From assembly GCA_003439945.1 (NCBI GenBank), contig QVRM01006416.1, forward strand, positions 2,129,001 through 2,193,000: a DNA stretch of 64,000 nt, in the 5' to 3' direction. The DNA is from Dermanyssus gallinae. Lineage: Eukaryota > Arthropoda > Arachnida > Mesostigmata > Dermanyssidae. A program made the translations under genes and the position numbers. The notes beneath the pieces were generated by a model that was given only the letters and a program-made list of their open reading frames with translations, was not told the origin of the DNA and made no database searches. Positions 12,690 to 23,221 of the stretch are shown here, one piece after another (the stretch's first letter is position 1; the number at the start of each line of letters is the position of its first letter).

Positions 12690-12695
12690 AATAAA
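12690..12695 (+). promoter_or_regulatory. AATAAA polyadenylation signal of element B
   Basis: Canonical hexamer 14 bp before the A12 tail at 12709-12720. Confidence 0.75.
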
Positions 12696-12719
12696 CCCTT
12701 GTTCAAAGAAAAAAAAAAA

Positions 12720-12720
<1 letters not shown>

Positions 12721-12749
<29 letters not shown>
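12721..12749. repeat. (TTA)n between tail-to-tail elements B and C
   Basis: 29 bp of TTA repeat separate the poly(A) end of B (plus) from the 3' end of C (minus). Confidence 0.95.
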
Positions 12750-12750
<1 letters not shown>

Positions 12751-12828
12751 TCAATTCGTAATTGTGTTATCAGAGTACAGTTGTGAGGTTCGAACGTGTC
12801 GCGTCGATTCAAGCACGTATTTAGCTGC

Positions 12829-15768
12829 TCATCCCATGGCGCCGATTATAGAAGCGGCATTGCCCCTACACACCGCGAGAGACAGAAGCTGTCTCAGATA
12901 TTCGCCTTCGCGCTGGTCCCCCGTTGTTGCTGTCATTCTCCTGGCCAGATCCCGAATGAATTTTGCTGTTCCACTGCTGATGGGTCCTAATGTTTCCATA
13001 GCCACCGGTACAAAGTGAAGACTGTTTTCAAGGTCTGCGTATTTGCGTCTCTTTTCCTGTTCGGCGTGCTCTGCTACCCATCCTGTGCTAACAGAGCTAT
13101 GGCTGAGATACGATGGAGCTACTGTGCAGGACACTGTAGCATCCCAGGCCAAGCACTTGCCGTGAGACCATATTGGTATGGTCACGCCGTCAGGTCTCTT
13201 GTCGTTGTCTTGTCCGAGGCCCCGTGGTTCTAGTTTTGCTGGCAACTTTGCCCTCCTAAGAGCTCTTTTGATGATTTCATTTAACTCCATGTGCCGTGAA
13301 ATCCTTCCAGAGCTTCTTGGACAGCTCAGTGGGTGTAGACCGTAGGCATCGACCTCATTTCCGCATGCTGCGCAAGGAAAGGGTTCGCAAATTGGAGCTC
13401 CTATCCTGATAGCAGCAGCCATGCGGAAAGTGGTTGGGTCCAGCATGGTGCCTAAATGTGGAGATGGCAGGGCTTTAAGCCAGCCTCCACTAGAAATATC
13501 TCTGGCGGCTCGGAAAACCGCCTGTTCACGGCGCGTACACAAAGAGTCTTGAATGTCTCTTGCTAGCTTTCTGCTACTATATCCGTCTAGTTTGCGCTGA
13601 TATAGATGTTATTCCAACGGGCCGGGGTCCAATTTCATCCTGATCTTACATTCAGCCTCCACCTGATGTTTGTGAATTAGCTGTTGCACATCGTGGCTTA
13701 CCAACGATTCTGATAGAGCTCCGAACTGGTTCAGCGAAGCAGCGTAACATACTGGAGCCACGTCTACTGCACTCCTTAAGCCAAGTCCACCCTCCTTGAT
13801 AGGTAAACTTGCCCTCTTCCATATCTCATCGTTAAGCTTGACGTTCAGCACCTCGCTCATGATCTCTCTGGCAGAAGTATCATATGCCTCAAGTTCATCT
13901 GGGCAGAGATCTGTCGGTGCACTACGAAGTATGTAGTTTAAACGGGGTGCTCCCAGGCTGTATCTCCACACGCACATTGCCGTTTGTGGATGCATTCGCT
14001 TGAGCAAAGGTGATACGCCCTCGATAAAGGCTGTTTGGTCGTTTAGCACTTGAGGGATTCTTCGCCTGCCTAATGGGGCCCCTAGTAGTTCCATATCAGC
14101 TTTGTCTAGTTGTCTTGCTGAAGGTAGAATCTCTAATATTGTGGTCATCGCGCGTGCTCTGTCTTCGTGGGATCCACCGAAAGCAGTTACTTCGCATTTT
14201 TCTGCATTAAGAGCTAGGCCTCCTTGTTGTTGAAATTCTCTAATTTGGCGTATGTCCGATGCTACGATATCTGCCGGTCCTCCGAGTGTTCCGTCGTCTA
14301 GGTACCAAACGTTGAACGGGCTTTGCAATTGGGCGACCAGGCCTGATATACCAAGGCTGAAGAGCGCGGGTCCTAACGGGTCTCCCTGTTGAACTCCATT
14401 TTCTGAACCGATAGGCGTCATCGTATCCCAGGATAGCAGTGAGGGTTCTTTGTAGCTTTGCCAGACCAGTGGCAGTAGATCCGGAACATGCTGTTCTACT
14501 TTCCGCAGAAGCAAATCTCTTCGGATTGAATTGAACGCATTGCAAAAGTCCAGCTTAACCATTACGCGCGTCGGTCCTTCTACTTCAACGTAGGCTCGGG
14601 CGGTGTGAACTGCCGCTTCCGCTCCGCCCTTGACTGCTACGCCGACCTGATGCGGTTTTATTGCTGCGAGTATTGCTCTCTTATTTGTGGCCAAAGCTAT
14701 CTTTGCTGCCAGTCTTCTTAAAGTCAGTCCGCATGCAACTGGGCGTATGGAGCCTGTTTTCTTCCGAAGGGCAGTAAGGTTTGCTCCGTAGAAGATCGAG
14801 AGGCAGAACGGTGGTAGTCTACCATTAATTGCGTTCTCCATAAGAACTCTGAGCTTTTCCAACAATCTTGTTGAAGATGGAATCGTTTGGTCTAGCATAT
14901 CTTTTAGGTGTCGTGGCCGTAAGCCATCCAGCCCTGCTCCTGAAGCTAGCGCGAAAGATCCCACTGCCTCCAATACTAGAAGGTCTGACACGGGTCTACG
15001 GTCATCCATTGAAGGCTCATTCATTGCCTCTATATTATCGCTGCTACTATTATCAAGCGGAGGATGCTTGCGCTTAAGTTCCTCCTCTGTGTTATGGTCG
15101 ACGGGGGCGATAACGCCAGAAGACATCAGCGCACGTACTGCGGCTCGTATGTCGCCTTCAGCCAGCTTGCGCTCTGCGAGGCCTACGCGGGGGTCTTTAT
15201 TGCTTTTCGTTCTGTGCGTTATTGTATATGTATCTTCTGTGAGGTACATCTTAAGGTTAGTATTTTCTAGGCTTCGTATGTTACGTCGGATTAGCTGGCA
15301 TAACGTTGAGTCAGTTCTATGTCTCGGAAGGGCAAAGATTAGTGTTGGTATCGACAAGAGCTTCACCCATGATGTTACGTCTTTCTTTCGGTTGAAGTCA
15401 CCCAGTGCTCTTGCAAACGCTGCTGCGCATGGTTCCCTGACGCCCCTGGGTATTATTCGTATCAGCCGAAGGTGTTTGCGCGTTTGGACCAGGAGTTGCA
15501 GGAGGGCATTGTTGTTCAGTGCAGGGCTGAATGACAAGTCACGTGGGAGATCTGCCAAAGCCTGGTTTGTCTGTCGCTCTGTTCTGTTATAGGTGAGTGC
15601 GGAACTATTTGGACTGTGAATCCGCGTTGTGTGTGCTCGTAGGCCCTGCAACGTTCGTAACACTCGTCCACATTGATCGCATGTGTGGGTTGGCTGTGTC
15701 CACGTGTGAATTTGCTGAATATCCCGGTTATCTACGCTTTCGGAATGACGTAAAGGTTGACTGGTCAT
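12829..15768 (-). pseudogene. ORF2 of element C: C2H2 finger, RT and RLE, with one in-frame stop
   Basis: The polyprotein would cut target DNA and prime reverse transcription from it. Residue landmarks: C2H2 finger C30-C33-H46-H51; RT motifs LDFCNAF (D407), QGDPLGP (461-467) and catalytic YLDD (489-492); thumb to about 700. A TAA codon at 13611-13609 ends the first 719 residues. The same frame then stays open for about 259 codons to a stop at 12829. That second part holds the CCHC ligands (CAACGNEVDAYGLHPLSC), KRPDG and LAWDATV of the RLE. Unless the stop is read through, the product has RT but no endonuclease. The start ATG overlaps the ORF1 stop as ATGA. All RT catalytic residues are kept, which fits recent decay. 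Confidence 0.88.
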
Positions 15769-16526
15769 TTCGATGACGGACTAGTCGTTGGCTTAGTTTC
15801 TGAAAGAGGGGGAAGGGCGTTTACGTCTGAGCCCTCGAACACAGAGGTCAGAAACGCTTTTCCTGGTTCAGACTCTAGAAAATGAAGTAAATTGTCGACA
15901 ACTGGATTCTTCTTTAGCCATTCAGAAATGAGTGGCCTAAATAATCCAAGTATCTTTAAGAAGCCGTTGATTAATCGCGGCGTTTGTTGTTGTGTAGCAC
16001 CTTTAGGAGATTGGCGCCTGGGTTCAGCTCCACGAACCTGTTTTCCTTTGTTGTCGGCCGTATTGGGTTTTATAGGCGTCGGAAGATGGCACACGACCGT
16101 CTTCCCATCTTTGCCCATAATAGGCTTGCTGGGAGTTCTTGTTACTTCAGCGTACGACTTACGCTCATCGCTGCTGTTTGCTGGCGGGGAACGTTCCGTA
16201 TTCATTGCGGGAAAGTCTTCAGTCAATGTTGAGACCTGCAGACGCGTAGAAACTTTCTCGTACAGTTTTTTCCGTTGAGCCTCGCTGTAGACTTGCCTTA
16301 CTGAGCATCTGTTGTCGTTGGCTGAGTGGGCACCCCCACAGTTAGCGCAGTGTGCTTTCTCTTGGCATTGCCACATTTGGTGTCCTGGTTTGGCGCATCG
16401 CCTACATGTCGGGCTAGCTTTTTTAGTGCACACTGCAGCCTTATGACCAAACTTGTGGCATGAAAGGCATTGTAGAGGCGAGCCTGCACATAGCGTAACT
16501 TGGAAGCGTTCACCTGCTATAAACAT
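15765..16526 (-). CDS. ORF1 of element C: gag-like protein with three zinc knuckles
   Basis: Such proteins bind element RNA and package it with ORF2. Three cysteine clusters lie near the N-terminus of this frame: C20-C23-H28-C33, C41-C44-H49-C54 and C60-C63-H67-C74, the last of the form CANCGGAHSANDNRC. The rest is hydrophilic and Pro/Thr/Lys-rich, with no domain I recognise. The Met at 16526 is probably not the true start: the frame is open upstream (GPPLPEM) to the TAA repeat, so the N-terminus is missing. The TGA stop overlaps the ORF2 ATG by ATGA, suggesting coupled termination and reinitiation. Having a knuckle-bearing ORF1 with an RLE-type ORF2 is unusual, since RLE elements commonly have one ORF. 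Confidence 0.8.
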   Translation of the reverse strand: MFIAGERFQVTLCAGSPLQCLSCHKFGHKAAVCTKKASPTCRRCAKPGHQMWQCQEKAHCANCGGAHSANDNRCSVRQVYSEAQRKKLYEKVSTRLQVSTLTEDFPAMNTERSPPANSSDERKSYAEVTRTPSKPIMGKDGKTVVCHLPTPIKPNTADNKGKQVRGAEPRRQSPKGATQQQTPRLINGFLKILGLFRPLISEWLKKNPVVDNLLHFLESEPGKAFLTSVFEGSDVNALPPLSETKPTTSPSSK

Positions 16527-16543
16527 CTCCGGCAGAGGAGGTC

Positions 16544-16544
<1 letters not shown>

Positions 16545-16619
<75 letters not shown>

Positions 16620-16620
16620 T
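16545..16620. repeat. (ATT)n microsatellite at the 5' side of element C
   Basis: About 25 near-pure ATT units; no element 3' end abuts its right side. Confidence 0.97.
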
Positions 16621-16989
16621 TAGTCGCCGAATTAACTGATTTACGTACATATTTATAAGTAATGTGAATACTGATACTATAATACTGAGTTTTGCGGTTC
16701 ATTTCATGATTTTGTGCTGCTTATTAAAATACCTGATCTTGAGGCCTAATTCCTGGGCTCTACCCATGAGGCCTCTCCCAACAAACAGTTACTCCGAGAC
16801 CTCCTGTCCGGCTGCTAGATGACCGTCAAGGACGACCAGGAGCTAATGGGTGTGTCAATTTGCCCCGAAGGGCTTACAGCAGCTGAGCGCTGAAGATTGC
16901 GCGGGCAATCCCTCTTTTAGGTACCGCGGGAATCGGCCAGTTTAGGAAACACTTAGCCCAGCTTCAGGAAGACTTTAAGGCCCGGTTCA

Positions 16990-17330
16990 AAGGCAGGCCT
17001 GACAACGTATTATCCTACGTGACAGGAGAGCCCCTTTGCACGCTGAGGTACAACGACGTCTTTTATGAAGCTCTCGACGACACGATCAGAGCTCGCCTAA
17101 ACGCCGTGGGCGCCAAAGATTCCGACGCCTTGTTATACGCGCGTCCCGATGCACCCATAGGTAATCTTCTTTATGGCGAGACGATTCGCATAGGAGTACC
17201 CTATGACTAGAGGCAGACCTAGTAAGCCCTCATCGGTGTCAATGTGGTCACTCTGTCGACAAACTGGGACAGTACGGCCTATCGTGTATCATCAGCGTCG
17301 GACGACAGCCTAGACATGCCGCTATTAATT
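16990..17330 (+). pseudogene. Decayed RLE-domain fragment J
   Basis: The plus strand encodes a segment with TIRARLNAVGAKDSD, then LYARPDAPIGNLL and TIRIGV. These resemble the region just before the CCHC ligands in element C (LKALPSPHLGTML, FRMAAAIRIG). After a frameshift near 17208 comes HRCQCGHSVDKLGQYGLSC followed by VGRQPRHAAIN, matching the CCHC and GRISRHMELNE positions of C. A stop follows. This is therefore an RLE-type ORF2 relic from a third lineage, ending about 75 bp before a (TA)n tract. Confidence 0.65.
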
Positions 17331-17406
17331 AGCTAATCCTTCGTGATATGTGTCCCACATACATAATGTAATACACGAAAAGAAATGGTCCTCGGTGCTG
17401 AACTGA

Positions 17407-17433
17407 TTATATATATATATATATATATATATA
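17407..17433. repeat. (TA)n microsatellite
   Basis: Near-pure TA run between two retroelement relics. Confidence 0.9.
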
Positions 17434-17639
17434 ATGAGACCTAACGCGTGGGTAGCCTACGGCGTCAGGCTGATGAGAAATAGAAGGCTTTGCTTGTTGT
17501 TTTACTGACGAACGATTCCGATTCTGAGAGAAAGCGCGTTAATGAACTCTGTTGTCGTAATACTAATGTGGTCGTCATAATATTAGTAGTGGTAGGACGC
17601 ATTCGGGAGATTATCTGAGCGGGCTGACAATTTTGCACT

Positions 17640-17890
17640 CATTGCTACGGCTAGAACCGAGACTGGAGAGCGCCACCAATAATATCTTGGCCCAGGTTAC
17701 AGGCTGATGGAAAGCCACCACCTTAAGCTCGAACCCGACAAAACTGAGGCGATGTACTCAACAGGTCGAAAGAGGACAAGATATGCAAGTTTCATGATGG
17801 CGGACCACCCGACAGAAATCAGAAAAGAGGCAAAGTACTACTTCATGAACATCCTCGACACAAGACTTACGGGATCGGCGCATGTGTAGT
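17640..17890 (+). pseudogene. RT thumb fragment, R1-like non-LTR element
   Basis: A short frame reads HHLKLEPDKTEAM, then GRKR, then EAKYYFMNILDTRLTGSAHV. This follows the pattern after the RT YADD motif of R1-type LINEs (a leucine-rich stretch, P-x-KTE, then VKYLGV-like and DxRLTxxxHV). The usual YLG is degraded to YFM. Flanking plus-strand sequence to about 18500 may be more of the same element, but it is frameshifted beyond recognition. Confidence 0.55.
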
Positions 17891-20000
17891 CTATGAATGA
17901 TAAAGTCAAATAGGGTCTTCCTTAGCGCATATGGCGCGCGCCGGTGGAGCGTTGCAAGCCGAAAGGACATCGTTAGCGACGTTGGCCAAGTCAACGCCGC
18001 TGTACACGCCTCCGGAGCAAGGCGGTCATCTCGGCGGCACTGAGGTCAGTATAGCGGACTTTGGCGATTAGGGTACGCCGGACGCATAGCGGACGGTTTC
18101 ATAGAAATAGACCTGAATATGGCCAGAAGTGCCACTAAGGCGACATCGCAGAAGGAATGCGCAAAAGTAGGACTCGAAGTAGCCAAGGGAGCTAGTCCAG
18201 GGGGCTGATACCAGACCTCGGGGTGTGGTACAACTACCAGAACGGCAAGCTACCTTAGTGTACGAACTGGTTCGATGCCATTTTGACACCCAAGGATACT
18301 CTGGAAAAAGCCGAGCGTTCGAGCGATATAACGGTGTCGAGACGAGGTACAAGGGAGGGGGCAGCTGGGTCCTGCGGGTTTCGATGCACCCGCTCAGGCG
18401 GGTTAGAGTTAACATTGCTTCCACCCATCTGGACAAACCACATGGTGGTGCATAACGATAAGGGGAAACAAAGGAAACGAGGTCGGCGGACGGCGCAAAG
18501 ACGCTTCTTCCGCCATTTCTAAGTAATGCTAAAGCAATACCGAACTTGGGGGTGGGAAGAAATACTGGTTCAGTGGGTTGGTGAGTGTCACACTAGTCAG
18601 GGTTTGCTATACGAAGACAGTCTTTTCGCAGCACATCGCGTACAGGTACCGGGCATCAATTGTTTGAAACGTGCATACGATGGTGAGAAATGTCATAAAT
18701 ATGTGCCTGTGTGTTGCAGTGCGACTGTTTAAGTTTCATTGTGCTAATGCGGAGCTATATTCTTGCTAGAGTCTGAAAGCAAACTTTGCACAACTCGAGA
18801 AATGCTTTTTAGTCTACATGACACTGGCCATTTGCTTGCCCTGCTCGACGCGGAGCTGGTGTACCTACAAGTAGGCTGTAAACCAGCAGTGAAAACAATT
18901 AGAATTAGGCTAATGTTGCTACTTAATTGTGTGTTCCTCTCCGAGAACCTATGGGACGGCACGTTATAAACTAAACGTTACATGTACACAAGATACATTA
19001 TGCACGGTGACCACCACTTAGTATGTTTCACCCGTGGGTTTCATCAGGTAGAAATGAAGGCCGCTTCCGGTTCTGTTCGCAGGAATGCGCTAACTAAATA
19101 CGGCGCGAATAATTGCCAGACGGGGTCATTACATTTTCTTGCCTATTAGGGCGTAGGCTAGGTAGACTCGAGAAAATAATTCGTTGCGCTGACTATAACC
19201 TGCATGTGTATGTATGAATCTTCTTGTATTTGAAATAAATATATAGAACATTATTAAGTAGACATGTGCAAATTACATATGGAACAACATGTCGTAAGAT
19301 GCCCTCCTAGGCTTTGATGGTACGTTTGCGTCATTTCAACGAAATTTCTATCAACGATTTAACATACTTGTAGCGGGATCTCAGTGATACAGTATTCAAA
19401 CTCTTCCTTCAATGCTTGGGAAATCGTAGGTTTGTTGATATATATTTTTTATTTTTAAAAGTCCAAAGAGGTTCTAGGCCGATTCTGTCACCCAAACGGG
19501 ATATTACACGATCAGAAAATACCGCGTGCAATGGTGCAATTGTTTTATATGATGTGTGGCAAACGGCACCGTCCTGTTGGAACTACATGTCGTTGAGATC
19601 AATACCATCAAACTGAGGTATAACAAACAGGGTTAATATGTCCGCTGCACTTCGTCTTAGTCTTATGAAATTCAGGTAGGGTTCGCTACTCCAAATTCGT
19701 CAATTTTGCCCAATTACGAAGCCAGCCGCATGAAAATTTGGCCTGATCGCTGAAGATGATTTTGTTTTAAAGAAACTCACTGCTTTCAAATTGCTATAAA
19801 AACTCGTTCAGGAAGAAGATCGCACTGTCTGGCAAGGCTATTTGATATGAAAATTGTTTAACTCTATTTCATTTTTTTTTCTTTTTTTTTAACTCTATTT
19901 CATGGGACTCCATTAATGACGCACTAGCAGGCTTTATATATTGTGTTATACCTTACGTACCTTACACGTATGTACAACATACGTGATGTACAATAAAAGC
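17891..20000. other. No recognisable gene; dispersed repeat piece at 18535-18600
   Basis: Only short frames are present. The segment 18565-18600 shares ggttcagtgggt and cacactagtca with 9625-9656. Confidence 0.4.
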
Positions 20001-20004
20001 GTGG

Positions 20005-20036
20005 AGGGTTTACATTTCTTTACGCTTGGAATGAAG
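20005..20036 (+). repeat. 30-bp repeat, copy 1 (second copy at 21234-21265)
   Basis: Both copies share tttacatttctttacgcttg followed by gaatga, about 1.23 kb apart in direct orientation. Similarity ends at the borders, so they are not obvious LTRs. Confidence 0.65.
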
Positions 20037-23000
20037 ATTGATAATCCCATGTGTAGCTCTATTATCGAATTTACAAACTCTTGTCAGCTGTGTTTTGTCA
20101 TGGATATGTGAATTTTTGTGAGGTTGCCGAATGCACGTTCCCAGATTCACGGCCACGCCATAAAGAACAGCCTTCTGTTAAGCGACCTCGGCGAACATGT
20201 GCTTAACATCAATCAATCAATATCAACATTTCGGCACGTTGCAAAAAGGATTCCCAAGCAGGCTGCAGATAGTCTCTTCGAAATGTACTTTGTTGCTATA
20301 CTCCAAAAAATATATGTGTTTTGTTGTAGTGCAGAGTCCAAACAAATCATAAAGTCGATCCTAGCGCTGGTCACTGAAAACGGATTCACTGCAAAATTGC
20401 TTCACCAAGTCATCATGTAAAAAACGTTTTCAAGAAGACTGTGCTCTTTTTTGGCGTCGTCAGCAATCAGCTATAGTCCATTCTTACTGCAAAGTATAAC
20501 AATCGTTCCTTCTTTGGACAATCGAACAGTTTGATCATGATCTGATCGTCCCTCAGGCTTTTCACTGTGATGGGCTGTGATGTGTGTTCGGTCCAGTTGA
20601 TGCCCGGCTGACTTAGTTCACCCGCCAGGACGATTTTTGTTTGATCGGTCGCCACTGATTGCGTCTTTATTACTAATGTATTCATGCAGACACATACATC
20701 TTCGTCACATCGCTTTCTTTATAAATATGCTTTTCAGCAATGGGATATATATATGTGTATATATCAGATTATGAAGGTCAACGGTGCAGGACAGTTCTGT
20801 CCTGAAACGAACACCTTTTCATAGCAAAAACAACGAGATACACCTAGAAGGCTAGCAAAGCCCCGAAGCAGTTAATTAGTCATGATAAAAACGTCCGTGT
20901 TTGTAGTTGCTGTGGAAGGACTCTGCCCTGGTTCTGAACTGAGGATCCCGTTTTGAATGGCTGCGGGTTCTATTGCCTTAACGACGCCACAGTGTCGTTC
21001 TGCGCGATGTGCTTTCCACAGAGGCTTTGCCCAAGTTTGTCGCTACTTTCGACTAACTCTGAAATGTTTAATCAATTTTATTTTCCAACTGGTTGGTTTT
21101 TTCAAACAGAAGATAAAGTTTGATGATTTTGAGTTTCACTGTTAAATACAGTTTGGCTAGTTGACTAAACAGCAGCCTCACAATACAAGGCTTTGGCAGT
21201 ATCTTCGTTCACCCTGTTAAATATGGGTTGGACCTAGAGGATTTACATTTCTTTACGCTTGGAATGAATATTAACCTTCTCTTTCCAGCCCAAATATATG
21301 AAACATCGGTACATTTAGATAAATACACAAATAAACTGCACCCACATTTGTAGGGTTATTTTACTTTTTTTGCACGGTTTACTGAATGTACAACGTTGCA
21401 AAGGCTGTCTTGAGTCCTGTGCAATTTGTGATAATGCACTAACATTTGCGTTAAACTTTTACAACCTCGTTTACTCACAGATCACCTAGGAATGCATACA
21501 TGAAGATGTGTTAAAAATTGCATTAACTCACATGAGTTTCGATTGTGGGAGATAGATCGAACTTGTTTCTGCCACGTTAGCCAGTCATGTACATATATAT
21601 TAAATAAATACATTTAAAGTTCCGGAGAGCTAAAACACTGTAAACGATATCGAATGACAATTCAAAACAGCGTAATTAACACGTCACCACCCTGTACTCG
21701 GCATTGGAATATTCATGCTGCAGGGCTTTTAAAATAGAAGATGAGCTATACACTTGTTAATTGATGTCGCGCCATATCAGGGCCGAGGAGTTTAGCAGTC
21801 GGTTGATGTTTGGCACAGCGCAACTAAACCATCAAAATCTCCAAAAGTTGAAGCTTGGAGCCAAGAACCATCTGTTAGTACATTTGTCACGCTTGTAAGC
21901 CTCGAGTCCGGCTGCGTGATTTGATTACTAACATCTAGTGAGCTCTAATGATAGCAGAGCGTATCTTAATTAAAGATAAGACTCATATTCTAAAACGCAC
22001 CTTGCGCCCCAATAGCCGGGGGCTGCCGAGCCGATCTCGATCCACAGTTGTATTGCAGTACATATTCTGACGCAGAAATTAAGACACACATCGCTCATCA
22101 GACGAGGATGCTCGAAACGGCAACAAAACTCCCACATTGCTGGGGGGCTACGTATGATATAAAGTATTTCTCTGGCGTATGATATAAAGTATTTCTCTAA
22201 CGACAAATAAATACTTTAGGCGCAATTTGACCGATTAGCCTTGCGATATAGCTTCAACTTACGCCTGAAGTTAAAGTTGTGTGTAATATTTTGTCGTGTT
22301 TCACATGCAATTCGTGGTGTTTCGTTTATCAGTGGGCTAGCCACAGTGAACAAGACACTTTTTGATAAGAGCAGCAGTATTTCTTTTTACGAGTTCTGCA
22401 AAAATTACGGATCCGCTCAGAAACAGGAGGTATTGTGCTGTGTTAAAACTCCGTGCACTATCCGTCGGAACAGCTCCTTACACCAAAGGAACCCAGTCGA
22501 AACTAAAGAAACCGAAGTGGTTATATAATTATGTGCTTTGTTCGATACAATCTAACCTTTCAACAGCATGGATTGTCAAACAGCTTGCAAAACTAAAATC
22601 CATTTCATAGACGACGATTTGTTGATAGCATTTTATGATTTATTTATCATCTGCACTCGTTGTATCTGGCAGCTGAGATCATCGGACGGACCCGATCGGT
22701 CTACCTATTGCAGGTTAGAGAACTTAGAAATTGCGAGCCATCCGTAGAGTTAGGACAACAGAAGAAAACCGGTCAGAACGCGAAAAAAAAACACTGGATG
22801 ACCACCAATCATGTCGACCTGCCACCGACGCTCGTGGTAGCCATTGGAGCACATCGCGCTTTTCAAGTGCATCGTGACGTTCATCAAACGAGAACGCATT
22901 TTCGTTTGAAAGCCCGCAGTCGCGTTATACCGACTACAAAGGTCACAGGCTGTTTTCGGTGCATCTACCTTGCTGTATGCCGTGGCAAGCTGTCCCTTTG

Positions 23001-23147
23001 AGCTGGCTCCTGCCGGACTGTCGACGGCTGCAAACGTCAAAGCGGCGAATCGATGAATCTCGAAACGAAGAGTTCAACAAGCTTACATTTCAGCTATTGG
23101 AATCGGGGCCCTGGGGGAGGGATTGGTTTAAATAGGGCAGCGTGTGG
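20037..23147. other. No recognisable gene; 25-bp tandem duplication at 22151-22200
   Basis: At 22151-22200 a 25-bp unit beginning cgtatgatataaagtatttc is present twice, differing only at its last bases. The rest is AT-rich with short frames and no motif I recognise. Confidence 0.45.
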
Positions 23148-23162
23148 CGAAATATATATACA

Positions 23163-23208
<46 letters not shown>

Positions 23209-23221
23209 TGTATATATATTT
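23148..23221. repeat. Compound (TA)n with TACATATATGTA blocks
   Basis: A TA run is bordered on each side by the palindrome tacatatatgta, making the whole tract self-complementary. Confidence 0.9.

Larger units (their letters stand above)
11066..12720 (+). mobile_element. RLE-type non-LTR retrotransposon B (5'-truncated, polyadenylated)
   Basis: The element begins abruptly inside RT at the (ATT)n boundary and ends after an A12 run (12709-12720) that directly meets (TTA)n. An AATAAA hexamer lies 14 bp upstream of the A run. It is oriented opposite to C, D and E, and its protein is only distantly similar to theirs, so it is a separate subfamily. Confidence 0.85.
12750..16544 (-). mobile_element. 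RLE-type non-LTR retrotransposon C (two ORFs, nearly full coding region)
   Basis: A 3.8-kb element with ORF1 (gag-like, CCHC) and ORF2 (C2H2 finger, RT, RLE). Its 3' UTR (12828-12750) runs straight into the TAA repeat with no poly(A). The 5' boundary falls within the open ORF1 frame (sense reading GPPLPEMFIAG), so the copy is probably 5'-truncated. The target preference recalls Dong (R4 clade), which inserts in TAA repeats, but a gag-like ORF1 is not usual for that clade. Confidence 0.88.

Noticed and set aside
20005..21265. LTR pair of a retrovirus-like element
   Set aside because: The shared segment is only about 30 bp, with no TG...CA ends, primer-binding site or gag-pol frame between.
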